Shown: positions 46,337 through 54,853 of the stretch, piece by piece
Layout: each line of letters opens with the position of its first letter
Position numbering within the stretch: the stretch's first letter is position 1
DNA from: Halodesulfovibrio marinisediminis DSM 17456
GTDB lineage: Bacteria; Desulfobacterota; Desulfovibrionia; Desulfovibrionales; Desulfovibrionaceae
Direction: 5' to 3'
Length of the DNA: 64,000 nucleotides
Assembly (NCBI RefSeq): GCF_900129975.1
Contig: NZ_FSRG01000003.1
Coordinates: 310,001 to 374,000, forward strand
Position numbers and translations under genes: made by a program
The notes under the pieces: model-generated
Databases searched by the model: none
Seen by the model: the letters and a program-made list of their open reading frames with translations, nothing else
What the model was told of the DNA's origin: nothing

Positions 46337-46381
46337 GGAGCTAGCTCCTATATGTCAACACGCTTTTAGGGAAAAAATCCC
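46337..46381. promoter_or_regulatory. Palindromic operators
   Basis: GGAGCTAGCTCC (46337-46348) is a perfect 12-bp palindrome. GGGAAAAAATCCC (46369-46381) resembles GGGAATTTTTTCCC next to the repressor gene (47028-47041). Likely binding sites for the prophage repressor. TTGACA at 46424 could be part of a promoter for the next gene. Confidence 0.5.
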
Positions 46382-46471
46382 GTTAGCAATATTTCTTGAA
46401 TGAAAAAGAAATCCCTAGAGGTTTTGACATAATTTGTTGACGTAGGGAAAGTCGCAGAGTATCGGCGTCGA

Positions 46472-46696
46472 ATGACTCAAGAATCAAAAAGACACATATT
46501 GGCGGGAGGATGCATTCAAGATTTGGATGCAATCAGTGAAATATATAAAGCTATTTCGGCAGTGCGTTTTTGCGCAACAAATGCACCGCTAGGTTTGGGG
46601 GATATTCTGTTCGATCAGTGTGAGCGGCTGGAGATTGCTCTAACAGCAATAGAGCAGCAAGAGGCGGCTTCGCTGGCGAAAGAAAAAGGGCGCTAG
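46472..46696 (+). CDS. Small phage protein of unknown function
   Basis: 74 residues, acidic-neutral and helical, beginning MTQESKRHILAGG. No family recognised. It sits between operator sites and a terminator, and so is probably an early or lysogenic gene. Confidence 0.55.
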   Translation: MTQESKRHILAGGCIQDLDAISEIYKAISAVRFCATNAPLGLGDILFDQCERLEIALTAIEQQEAASLAKEKGR

Positions 46697-46718
46697 TCGC
46701 CCTGGTAATAAAATGAAA

Positions 46719-46744
46719 AAGCTCGATCCAAACGGGTCGAGCTT
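46719..46744. terminator. Terminator between convergent phage genes
   Basis: AAGCTCGA and TCGAGCTT stem, extended by TCC/GGG with a wobble pair. Separates the rightward gene at 46472 and the leftward repressor. Confidence 0.7.
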
Positions 46745-46750
46745 ATTCTT

Positions 46751-47014
46751 TTACAAGTTAAATTCCTTCTCTACGTGCCATAGCAGGGTCGGTAGATCCG
46801 TGCCGAGGACTTCTGCTATGTCGTAAGCTTCGTGGATGGCAATCTTGCGGGGCTTCTTTTTCCCTTCCACACCACGAACGCTTCTCCATAGCCTTCCTCC
46901 GTCTGGTGGACCGAAGGCACGCCTTCCAAATTCGTTATGCGAAATGCCAATTTCTTCTATTTTTTCGCATACGATTTCCACAAACTTCTTCTCAAAAGCC
47001 ATGCTATTCTTCAT
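46751..47014 (-). CDS. CI-type repressor (XRE-like DNA-binding protein)
   Basis: 87 residues. The helix-turn-helix spans about residues 20-50 (ISHNEFGRRAFGPPDGGRLWRSV) and AEVLGTDLPTLLW follows, as in single-domain phage repressors. No cleavage domain, so not RecA-inducible by itself, as in P2. Divergent from 47102, with an operator-like palindrome between. Confidence 0.7.
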   Translation of the reverse strand: MKNSMAFEKKFVEIVCEKIEEIGISHNEFGRRAFGPPDGGRLWRSVRGVEGKKKPRKIAIHEAYDIAEVLGTDLPTLLWHVEKEFNL

Positions 47015-47027
47015 TCCTCCTTTGTAT

Positions 47028-47090
47028 GGGAATTTTTTCCCTAAGGAAAGTAGAAAAAAACCCCTTGACGCAAGCGGGAAATTTCTCCTA
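47028..47090 (+). promoter_or_regulatory. Divergent operator/promoter region of the prophage
   Basis: GGGAATTTTTTCCC at 47028-47041 and GGGAAATTTCTCC at about 47078-47090. TTGACG near 47067 with CTAACT 17-18 bp later could be the rightward early promoter, overlapped by the second site. Confidence 0.55.
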
Positions 47091-47101
47091 ACTTTTGCCG
47101 C

Positions 47102-47380
47102 ATGAAAACACTAGCTTACGAAAAAAACATCGAGCGGCTTAAGGCAAAGTACAGAACTTTTTCAAACGTGGCGCGTTACATGCGGATGGATGTACGCCAT
47201 TTCCGCTACCAGCGCCGCACGCCCAACAAGTTTGGTCTGCACCGTGTTTCGCAGGCCACAAAGATAATGCGTCTTCGCATGCTGCTTAACGTGCTGTGCG
47301 AAGAATACGGCATTTCGCGTGACACCATGGCAGAAGCCATGCGCAAAGCGGATGCCCGCATTATGTCCGGCAAGTCCTAA
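47102..47380 (+). CDS. Phage early protein, possibly regulatory
   Basis: 92 residues, strongly basic. A possible helix-turn-helix in FSNVARYMRMDVRHFRYQRR, followed by a helical C-terminus. No family recognised. First gene of the rightward early operon, where P2-like phages have cox, so a Cox-like role is possible. Confidence 0.5.
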   Translation: MKTLAYEKNIERLKAKYRTFSNVARYMRMDVRHFRYQRRTPNKFGLHRVSQATKIMRLRMLLNVLCEEYGISRDTMAEAMRKADARIMSGKS

Positions 47381-47450
47381 CTACGGGGCTTAGTCTAGGT
47401 TCTTTCAGATCATCCTCACAGTTCCATGTCTTATACTTAGGAGAATTATT

Positions 47451-47960
47451 ATGAACTCTACTTACCCAGACGGCTCCATGATTGCAGATAACAACTACGC
47501 CCTCCATAACCTCAGTCCGGAAGATGCCTTTAAGCTCGCGCTCGAGCGCTCCGGCATGACATGGCAGAAGCTCTCCAAAGAAATGGGCTGGGCAGAATCC
47601 CACACCAAGCGCGTATTCAGCTTGGAACGTTACTTCCCGACATACGAAGACCTGCCGAAGTTTTGCAGCACTGTAGGCAACATGGTCATCATCAACTGGC
47701 TGCAGGTGCAGGCAATGCAGTACGGCATGGAACACAAACATGCAGACGTAGACTGCCAGAGCCTTGTTTTTAGAATCAGTAAGCTTTTCGGCGAAACAAG
47801 CGACGTAGGGCAGGAAGCACATAAAGCAGTAGCCGATGGCGTGTTGGAGCCAAGAGAGCTGCGCCGCATTATCGGTGAGCTGAACGACGTGGTGAACACC
47901 TCGCTTGATATGATCGCAGACCTGCGCGAGCTCGAGCGCAAATTGAAAGCGGAGCAATAA
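47451..47960 (+). CDS. CII-type phage regulatory protein
   Basis: 169 residues. SPEDAFKLALERSGMTWQKLSKEMGW followed by VFSLERYFPTYEDLPKFCSTVGN matches the phage regulatory CII family (PF06892), which occurs in P2-like and other temperate phages of Gram-negatives. AGGAGAA before the ATG. The stop overlaps the start of the primase gene. Confidence 0.7.
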   Translation: MNSTYPDGSMIADNNYALHNLSPEDAFKLALERSGMTWQKLSKEMGWAESHTKRVFSLERYFPTYEDLPKFCSTVGNMVIINWLQVQAMQYGMEHKHADVDCQSLVFRISKLFGETSDVGQEAHKAVADGVLEPRELRRIIGELNDVVNTSLDMIADLRELERKLKAEQ

Positions 47961-50662
47961 TGTCTACTGCAATTGCTTCATCAGAATATCGTATAGGGGC
48001 GGAAGATATTGTTAAGGCGCTACTTGGCGATGCGCGGTTTAATTTAAAAGAGAGAGGGGGCTACCTTAGGGGTGGCCCTTGCCCCTCTTGCGGAAAGAAT
48101 GAACTGTTCACCAGTATTGAAAAACCTTGGGTGCTGAAGTGCAGCCGGCTGAACAAATGTGGATGGGAAGAAACAACCCGCGAGCTGCTACCAGAGCTTT
48201 TTGAGAACATTGCAGAAAAGTACACGCCTACTCAGCAGGAGCCTAATAAAACTGCGGACGCCTACTTAGGGCTGAATCGTGGTTTCGATATTTCCAAGCT
48301 GCGCGGCATGTATGAGCAGGGCATGTTCCAGTACCCAAACAGCCCGCACATTACTCCGACCGTACGTGTGTACATGAACGAACTGCGCACCGTGTGGTGG
48401 GAACGGCTGATTAATCCACTCTCCGGAAGACGTAAGGCGAACTTTAAAGGCGACTACAAAGGCACCGCCTGGACACCGGCAAATATGAAGCTGGAGCGCG
48501 GCGACCGCTGCTTTTTGGTGGAAGGCTTTTTTCATAACCTCGCGTTGCTTCATGCAGGGCGCAAGGCTGCCACGTGCTGGTCGTGTAATAATTTTCCGGA
48601 GAAATTTATTGAGCAGCACAAGGGCAAAAACATTCGGTGGACTGTCGCACTTGATGCAGATCCGGCAGGACGAAAGGCAGCGAAGAAGTTTGCACAGCTG
48701 ATAGAGAAGATGGGTGAGCGCTGCGAGGTGCTTATTCTGCCTTCCGGCGGAAAGGATTGGGACGACTACCACCGTACCGGCTCCATAACAGGCGCATTCA
48801 TTAAAAACTGCCTGTACTACGGACGCCTGTTTATGTCTGCCACAGCCAACGAGAAAGCGTACCACCATTATCTGCGGCACGAGCTGCGCTACTACATAAT
48901 AGATTTTGATAACTGCATGTACCGCGTTGAATGCGGGGAAAAGTTTCAGGAAGCGTTGGAAACAGCCGCAGCGGTACGCAGGAACAAGGAAGAGCAGGAA
49001 GGCTCCGAAGAATCGGAAGAGAAGCAGAACGAAGAAATGGACTGGCGCAGAGTAGTGCTGGAATCCCCCAAAGGGTGGGACATTTTTCTGCAACATGCGG
49101 ATGTAAGCAACATAAGCAACGTTTTCCCCGAAATGCTGTACCACGAGGCAGACGAGCTTTTGGAGAAGGAACAGTACTACGTAATGCGTATTAACTTTCC
49201 GCGTAAGGCTCCCGTAATTATTCAGTTGGAAGGCTCGTATCTTTCCAGTGCGCAGAACTTTGCAGCAGCATTGCTGAGCAAGACAGCAGGTGGCGACTTC
49301 TCCGGAACAAACGGAGATTTTCTGCATCTGCGAAAACGCTGGCTCAACATTGCCCAGGACAAAAGCAACACCACCGTAAAATACTTGGGCTATGTGCCTT
49401 CCGTAAACGCGTATTTGTTCGATGATGCCGCGTTCTACAAGGGAAAGCAGATTAAGCTGAACAACGAAGGCTACTACCAGATTGGGGACAGAGGCATACG
49501 CCCGATACTGAAAGGGCTGAACATAACAACGGATGGCGTTTTTGACCCGAGCTGGCTGGAAAACTACGTAAAGGCATTCCACTGGCAGGGGCTTTCTCTA
49601 TTAGCATTCTGGCTCGGCTCACTCTTTGCGCAGCAGATCCGCGAGGAGCAGAAGTCGTTTCCGTTCTTCGAACTCACTGGTGAACCGGGTGCGGGTAAAT
49701 CTACTATTCTTGAATTCTTGTGGAAGTGCGTAGGTCGTAACGGCTACGAAGGTTTTGATATTTTAAAAGCCACAGCAGCAGGACAGCGCAGGGCGTTTAG
49801 TCAGCTTTCCAACCTGCCTATCGTTCTTATTGAGTCCGACCGCGACAACGGCAGCAAGGACGGCAGGGTAAAGATGTTTGATATGGACCACTGCAAGCCG
49901 TTCTACAACGGACGCGGCACAGGCACCCGAGGCGTGAACAACGGCGGTAACGAAGTGTACGACACTATCTTTCAAGGTACGCTCGTAATCTCCCAGAACG
50001 CAGAGGTGGGCGGCTCCGAGGCACTGCTGGAGCGAATAGTGCACTGCCATGCAAGCAAAGATCACCACAGTCTGGGAACACGGGATTTAGCCAGATGGTT
50101 TGAGAGACAGACTGCCGAAAACGTCGGCGGCTTTTTGCGTTGTGCGCTGCGGGCAGAAAAGAAGATTTTAGAGACCTATTTTGCCGCCTTTAAGCACTAC
50201 GAGGAAAAGTTTGGAAACGAGCTGGAGAACCTGCGTATATTAAAGAACCATGCGCAAATTGCCGCCTGTGGTGCAGCGCTTGGCGTGCTGTTCCCGCAAA
50301 TGACACGGCAACGGGTGGATACGTTGGCCAACTACCTGCTGGAACGAGCCAAGATACGCGAAGGCCGCATAGGGCAGGATCATCCAATAGTGAAAGAGTT
50401 CTGGGACGTGTATTACTACTTAAACGAGGAAGCAGAGACAAAGAAAGAAGGCTTCCTTAATCATTCAACAGATGTGGCAGTAATAGCCATTTCCATACCA
50501 CAGTTTATTTCAGTTGCCCGTGATGAAGGTTTCTTCTTCCAACGCAACCTGCTTATTGAGCATCTGCCAACGTCTCAACGGCACGTATTGTTAAGTAAAA
50601 GTGTGTCCAGAAAGAGTAGATGGACAGGAAAGACTATACGTAGGTGGGAGTTTGTAGCCTAA
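47960..50662 (+). CDS. Phage primase-helicase
   Basis: 900 residues. Zinc ribbon with Cys at about 41, 44, 61 and 67 (CPSCG...CSRLNKCGW). Toprim domain around residues 180-275: LVEGFF, ALDADPAGRKAA, KDWDDY. C-terminal helicase with Walker A ELTGEPGAGKST near 571 and VLIESDRDNGS following. It should prime and unwind DNA for phage replication, taking the place of P2 gene A or P4 alpha. An iteron cluster lies just downstream. Confidence 0.88.
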   Translation: MSTAIASSEYRIGAEDIVKALLGDARFNLKERGGYLRGGPCPSCGKNELFTSIEKPWVLKCSRLNKCGWEETTRELLPELFENIAEKYTPTQQEPNKTADAYLGLNRGFDISKLRGMYEQGMFQYPNSPHITPTVRVYMNELRTVWWERLINPLSGRRKANFKGDYKGTAWTPANMKLERGDRCFLVEGFFHNLALLHAGRKAATCWSCNNFPEKFIEQHKGKNIRWTVALDADPAGRKAAKKFAQLIEKMGERCEVLILPSGGKDWDDYHRTGSITGAFIKNCLYYGRLFMSATANEKAYHHYLRHELRYYIIDFDNCMYRVECGEKFQEALETAAAVRRNKEEQEGSEESEEKQNEEMDWRRVVLESPKGWDIFLQHADVSNISNVFPEMLYHEADELLEKEQYYVMRINFPRKAPVIIQLEGSYLSSAQNFAAALLSKTAGGDFSGTNGDFLHLRKRWLNIAQDKSNTTVKYLGYVPSVNAYLFDDAAFYKGKQIKLNNEGYYQIGDRGIRPILKGLNITTDGVFDPSWLENYVKAFHWQGLSLLAFWLGSLFAQQIREEQKSFPFFELTGEPGAGKSTILEFLWKCVGRNGYEGFDILKATAAGQRRAFSQLSNLPIVLIESDRDNGSKDGRVKMFDMDHCKPFYNGRGTGTRGVNNGGNEVYDTIFQGTLVISQNAEVGGSEALLERIVHCHASKDHHSLGTRDLARWFERQTAENVGGFLRCALRAEKKILETYFAAFKHYEEKFGNELENLRILKNHAQIAACGAALGVLFPQMTRQRVDTLANYLLERAKIREGRIGQDHPIVKEFWDVYYYLNEEAETKKEGFLNHSTDVAVIAISIPQFISVARDEGFFFQRNLLIEHLPTSQRHVLLSKSVSRKSRWTGKTIRRWEFVA

Positions 50663-50757
50663 CTATTTAGTATAATAGATAAAGCGCACTGTTTAGTGCG
50701 TTTTATTTTGTCTTTTGGCTGAGGGGGTCGATTATTCTAGACGACCCCCTAAAAGAA

Positions 50758-51024
50758 GTGTGACTTGTGTGACCTACGTGAACTTGACTGATTTAATTGA
50801 ATATTTTTAGCTAAAAAAGTGTGACCAAAGTGTGACAGGTCACACTAGCAAAACCACAGTTTGTCACACTACTACTGTGACCTTTGTGTTTTATTTAAGT
50901 GCTTGAATATATTGTAGTATTTCTGTTTATGTTTGTTTCGGGTCACACTAGTAGTGTGACCCATTTTTGTTAGTTAATTTAATAGGTTAATTTTTAAAAA
51001 TAACGCGGGTCACACAAGTCACAC
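50758..51024. repeat. GTGTGAC iteron cluster, probable phage origin
   Basis: GTGTGAC or its reverse GTCACAC occurs exactly ten times (50758, 50767, 50819, 50830, 50839, 50863, 50942, 50954, 51009, 51018) and once with one change (50875). Several pairs form dyads, for example GTGTGACaGGTCACAC at 50830. AT-rich DNA lies between. Clustered iterons downstream of a primase-helicase are typical of P4/phage origins. A GGGGGTCG/CGACCCCC hairpin precedes it at about 50722. Confidence 0.75.
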
Positions 51025-51192
51025 TATATAGATGGGCGTCTAGAGAATATCCATTCTTAGTGTTTTCGTTTTGCTTATAGAGAGTTGATTGGTGATGAAA
51101 AAACTCCCTTCCCCGACGATTATTTGGGGAGCTTTTTTCTCATTGTTTGAAATTATTGCTTTTTGCGTTGACCGAATACGTAATTGGAGTAG

Positions 51193-51272
51193 AATTGCTC
51201 CCTAGAAAGCAATTAGCATTAAATTGCGCTTTAAAGAGCAATTTGCCCTAAATTGCGTATTAGAGAGCAACT
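51193..51272 (+). promoter_or_regulatory. Three tandem 29-bp dyads
   Basis: AATTGC...GCAATT dyads begin at 51193, 51222 and 51251, exactly 29 bp apart, the third with GCAACT. They end about 46 bp before the SatD-like ATG. Likely operator array for that gene pair, or part of the origin. Confidence 0.6.
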
Positions 51273-51318
51273 TTTGTGTTCGGTTGAAGTAGGGAACAAT
51301 GCTAGCGTGGAGGAAGCA

Positions 51319-51921
51319 ATGGATACAGTGTGCGTGCTGACAGGAGACTTGATTGATTCCCAAGGGGGGCAGACAGCGCTTTACCTTGAGGCGATAAACA
51401 GCATTTTAGAAGAGCTGAAAAACAAGCAAAAAATATTGCGCTCTGATTTATATAGAGGGGATGAATTTCAGATTACGACCTTGCCAGAAGAAGGGCTGCT
51501 TTGTGCCTTGTATATACGTGCTTCGTTAAGAGCTCAAAATGCCAAGTGGGATGCAAAAATTTCTATTGCGTTTGGTGAAGAGAAAGAAAGCGATGGAGCG
51601 TATGGCGCTGCCTATCTGCATTCCGGAAGAAATCTAGACTCGTTATCTGCTAACACCCGCATGCAGATAATGGTTGAAGAGCAAAAGTTTTCTGTGCTGG
51701 CGCAAACGATGGATTACATAATTAGCGGTTGGAGCCAGACAACAGCAAGAGCCGTTAGGGCAAGGCTGTATGCAAAAACTGCAAAGGAAGCAGCAGAGCA
51801 ACTGCAAATTTCTCCTGCCAATGTTTCGCGTGCACTTAAACGTGGCGGCTATGAGGTTCTTTTAGGTTTGGCAAAGTTTATATACGAGGCAGGAGGGTTA
51901 GATGAGCATTCCCAATCTTAA
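51319..51921 (+). CDS. SatD-like protein with a GDEF motif and C-terminal helix-turn-helix
   Basis: 200 residues from ATG 51319 (GGAGG five bases before); a longer in-frame TTG lies within the dyads. VLTGDLIDSQGG near the N-terminus and LYRGDEFQI at 45-52 are the two acidic motifs of the SatD family and resemble the catalytic loops of GGDEF/nucleotidyl-cyclase folds. TAKEAAEQLQISPANVSRALKR near the end is a helix-turn-helix. Overlaps the DUF3307 gene by 20 bp. Activity unknown; could be a sensor, cyclase-like enzyme or autoregulator. Confidence 0.7.
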   Translation: MDTVCVLTGDLIDSQGGQTALYLEAINSILEELKNKQKILRSDLYRGDEFQITTLPEEGLLCALYIRASLRAQNAKWDAKISIAFGEEKESDGAYGAAYLHSGRNLDSLSANTRMQIMVEEQKFSVLAQTMDYIISGWSQTTARAVRARLYAKTAKEAAEQLQISPANVSRALKRGGYEVLLGLAKFIYEAGGLDEHSQS

Positions 51922-52678
51922 CTGGCTGTTGCTGCTTTTAATTGGGCATTTTTTAGCAGATTTTCTTTTTCAAAAAGATGCATGGGTTGCGGAAAAGAAT
52001 GAAAAACATTTTGCCGCACCTTCCTTATATATTCATGTACTGTTGCATGCCGTTTTTTCCGGCCTGATTGTTTTTGCTTTTTATGCAGCGCAAGATGCAA
52101 AAGCGTTTCTTCCAAGCTTAGGCGCAGCTGCGGTTATTTGTATAAGTCACCTTGGAATTGATCTGGCGAAAACTTATGCACAAAAAAATACGCTATCATT
52201 TCTTTTAGACCAGCTACTCCATCTTGTGGTTATTGTAGGCTTATGGATGTGGATCACAGCACAAGGTGGTGTGGTAGTAGAGCTTGTAAAAAATGCTAAC
52301 TACACCAAGTGGTCTCTTTTGTTTCTTGCATATTTTGTGTTGTATATGCCTACAGGCATCCTAATAGGAATGCTGCTGCAAAAATGGGCACCTCAAAATG
52401 GACAGGTAGGGCAGACCAGAGATGATGCTGTAACGGCTGACTCTCTTAAGCAAGCCGGAAAATGGATAGGCTACTTAGAGCGCACGCTTATTCTAACTTT
52501 TGTTATTACCAATCACATATCAGCAGTAGGTTTTTTATTTGCCGCAAAATCTATTTTCCGTTTCGGTGAATTGAGCAATGCGGAACATGTAATAAAAACA
52601 GAATATGTACTGCTAGGTACGCTATATTCATATACGTGTAGCTTGCTGGTTGGTTTTGCTGTTCAACGATTGCTGTAA
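51902..52678 (+). CDS. DUF3307 multi-pass membrane protein
   Basis: 258 residues with about seven membrane segments. LLLLIGHFLADFLFQKDAWVAEKN is the DUF3307 signature region (described by position: residues 9-32). HLGIDLAKTY and FLLDQLLHLVV follow. Family members commonly sit beside SatD-like genes, as here, so the two likely act together. Role unknown; membrane effector is one idea. Confidence 0.8.
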   Translation: MSIPNLNWLLLLLIGHFLADFLFQKDAWVAEKNEKHFAAPSLYIHVLLHAVFSGLIVFAFYAAQDAKAFLPSLGAAAVICISHLGIDLAKTYAQKNTLSFLLDQLLHLVVIVGLWMWITAQGGVVVELVKNANYTKWSLLFLAYFVLYMPTGILIGMLLQKWAPQNGQVGQTRDDAVTADSLKQAGKWIGYLERTLILTFVITNHISAVGFLFAAKSIFRFGELSNAEHVIKTEYVLLGTLYSYTCSLLVGFAVQRLL

Positions 52679-52690
52679 TAGAACAGGAAA

Positions 52691-52814
52691 AATCTCCCCC
52701 GATCTCTTGATGAGTTCGGGGGAGTTTTTTGTACTAGATGAAATAGAAGTAAGCACATGTTTACAAAGTGTGAGATCTTATGTAACCCTCAGAAACAAAG
52801 AGAAATTTTAAATT
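52691..52814 (+). repeat. Direct repeat copy 1, terminator plus upstream region
   Basis: Terminator CTCCCCC...GGGGGAG with T6, followed by about 84 bp of promoter-like DNA (AGTAAGCACATGTTTACAAAG). A second copy at 53186-53308 is about 90% identical. They flank the gene at 52824-53165. Confidence 0.85.
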
Positions 52815-52823
52815 GGGGGAACC

Positions 52824-53165
52824 ATGACGAAGTATCAACGTGCGCTCCAGATTTGGAGCATTCTTATTTGTGCTGCTAGGGAACGGAAAAGCTACACCTA
52901 TGGCGAGATTGCAAGAATTTTGGGTGTAGGCAGAGCTGACTTCATAGGTACCTACTTGGGACCGATAATGTATCACTGTGATGAAGTCGGATATCCAGCA
53001 TTGACTGTTCTTGTGGTACGAAAAGATACAGGGTGTCCGGGAGAGGGGTTGATTACTGTCTCAGAGGACGAGTTAGATATTGAACGCGAAAGAGTATTTA
53101 AATTCAATTGGTTTGCTCTTGAACCACCGCAGATTGAAGATTTTGAAGAAACAGATCAGGCTTAG
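52824..53165 (+). CDS. Small winged-helix-like phage cargo protein
   Basis: 113 residues. YTYGEIARILGVGRADFIGTYL then MYHCDEVGYPALTVLVVRKDTGCPGEG, a pattern found in small proteins with an alkyltransferase-like winged-helix fold in prophages and islands. No active-site cysteine of methyltransferases (PCHR) is present. GGGGGA before the ATG. Role unknown; DNA or RNA binding is likely. Its position between two duplicated terminator blocks marks it as a cassette. Confidence 0.6.
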   Translation: MTKYQRALQIWSILICAARERKSYTYGEIARILGVGRADFIGTYLGPIMYHCDEVGYPALTVLVVRKDTGCPGEGLITVSEDELDIERERVFKFNWFALEPPQIEDFEETDQA

Positions 53166-53185
53166 AGTGTCTGGTTAGACAACTT

Positions 53186-53308
53186 ACTCCCCCAATCTCT
53201 TGATGAGGTCGGGGGAGTTTTTTTGTACTTAACGAAATAGAAGTAAGCACATATTTACAAAGTGTGAAATCTTATGTAACGCCCAGAAACAAAGAGAAAT
53301 TTTCAAAT
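53186..53308 (+). repeat. Direct repeat copy 2, terminator plus upstream region
   Basis: Matches 52691-52814 with few changes: terminator CTCCCCC...GGGGGAG and the same following block (AGTAAGCACATATTTACAAAG). It ends about 90 bp before the coiled-coil gene. Confidence 0.85.
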
Positions 53309-53396
53309 AAACTTATTTCTATTTAGAGATTGGCTGTATCTTCCGGGGTTGGAAAGATCCTAGAGTTAGCATTAGAATGGATATTGGGAGGGCGGT

Positions 53397-54707
53397 GTGG
53401 CTGAAGATAAAAAAAGTAAATATCAAGAGCTGGTTGATAGGGCTGTAAGAGCTAGTCGTGCAGAGGGGTTTGATAAGGCCGCTTATGAGACGGATGCTAT
53501 TCCTTACGTTCATGGGGCTGCGCAAGGTGGATTAATGAGTGGAAGTTCATCTGAACGGAAACGAATTCGTGTTCTTGAGGATGAGATTGCAGACTTGAAA
53601 TCTTCACTCCAAAGTCAGCAACAAATAATAGAGAGCTTAAAGAAATCAACCACTCAATTTCAAGATAAGATCGAAACTCAATATAAGAAGTTAAGAGATG
53701 ATCAAGCTTCCTTTGTTGAAGATACGTTTGGAAATTTAGATCAACGGCTTGAAAGCTGGTATGGGAAGATGGCTTATCTCAGTGACGCTTTCGATGGATT
53801 GCAAAAGAAAGAGAAAAAGCTTTTTGATTTCTATAATAAATTTATGGGTACGTCTGATGTGAATCAAAAAGAGATTTCATTAGAAGAATATCAAAAACTC
53901 TCTCCAGAAGAGCAGGCAACATGTTTCATTGATGAAGAGGATAGGGTTTACTGTTTAGAGGGAGAACGAACGATTGGGCGTTTTGAAGAAATAGAGAGTG
54001 TGATGTCAGAGATAGAGCTTGAACGGTTTAAGTATCAGGAACGGTATGAAAAACTTTATCAAGAGATTGCTGAGCTAAGAGGTGGGGCAACTAATGAGGG
54101 GCTCGGTAAGGCATATGCAGAAGCAGAGAAAAAACACTTTTACTCGAATATCGTTTGGAACATCCTGTTATTATTTTCTGTTGCCTCATTAGCGGCAGTT
54201 CCGCTTGCATGGGATCATTATTTTAGTTTTCCAGCATGGGTTCAGCAATACGCTCCATATGGGCGAATTATGTTTTTTGCATCATTTGAGTTACCAATGA
54301 TGTTTGTTGTGTTTATTGCAAGTAAGAACTCTAATTTATATAGGCGACTTGCAGAAGAATATAGATACAAAAAGACATTGGCATTTACCTACAACGGTCT
54401 TCAATCAGAAATTGGCAAAATTAAAAATCCTGAAAAGGCAAGCGCACTAGCTGAGAAGTTATTAGAGCAATCCTTGGCAGCTTCAGGAGCTAATCCTAGC
54501 GCTTTGGTGAATGAAGCAAAGTCTGATTTGCCTATGATGAAGTTATTGGAATTGGCAGAGAAATACGGTGAAGGTGTCGTTGAGATAACAAAAGGTCTGA
54601 GAGGATCGAAGGTGTCTATTCAGCCACGTGATGTGAAAAGTTCTCAGAATGATAAGGCTGTCGAAGAAGACAAAAAAGAAGCAGTGGATAATAAAGTTGC
54701 TGCCTAA
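53397..54707 (+). CDS. Coiled-coil protein with two central membrane segments
   Basis: 436 residues, GTG start with GGGAGG upstream. Layout: coiled coil about 50-130 (VLEDEIADLKSSLQSQQQII), further helical region to about 240, two membrane segments near 255-305 (NILLLFSVASLAAVPLAW and IMFFASFELPMMFVVFIA), then NLYRRLAEEYRYKKTLAF and a helical charged tail. No known family. Upstream neighbour of the KAP NTPase, likely one transcription group although a terminator-like hairpin lies between them. Confidence 0.7.
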   Translation: MAEDKKSKYQELVDRAVRASRAEGFDKAAYETDAIPYVHGAAQGGLMSGSSSERKRIRVLEDEIADLKSSLQSQQQIIESLKKSTTQFQDKIETQYKKLRDDQASFVEDTFGNLDQRLESWYGKMAYLSDAFDGLQKKEKKLFDFYNKFMGTSDVNQKEISLEEYQKLSPEEQATCFIDEEDRVYCLEGERTIGRFEEIESVMSEIELERFKYQERYEKLYQEIAELRGGATNEGLGKAYAEAEKKHFYSNIVWNILLLFSVASLAAVPLAWDHYFSFPAWVQQYAPYGRIMFFASFELPMMFVVFIASKNSNLYRRLAEEYRYKKTLAFTYNGLQSEIGKIKNPEKASALAEKLLEQSLAASGANPSALVNEAKSDLPMMKLLELAEKYGEGVVEITKGLRGSKVSIQPRDVKSSQNDKAVEEDKKEAVDNKVAA

Positions 54708-54718
54708 AAAATTTCCAT

Positions 54719-54750
54719 CCCCCAACCTTTACTAGCTTGGGGGAATTTTT
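54719..54750 (+). terminator. Terminator between coiled-coil gene and KAP gene
   Basis: CCCCCAA pairs with TTGGGGG, followed by AATTTTTTT. About 135 bp separate the genes. Confidence 0.8.
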
Positions 54751-54853
54751 TTGTCTTTTTTTCGGGTTGCACATCTCATTTCTGTACAAATTATCTATGT
54801 TCTGGAATGGTTAGCGCCTATTTGAAATCTAATGGAACTATTTGGAGATATAT

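Noticed and set aside
48266-49582. 438-residue frame opposite the primase
   Set aside because: Shadow of the primase gene on the other strand; composition (many Val, Phe, Cys, His) typical of antisense frames.
51193-51272. Regular 29-bp repeat resembling a CRISPR array
   Set aside because: Only three units, no unique spacers between them and no cas genes; the units are dyads, better explained as operators.
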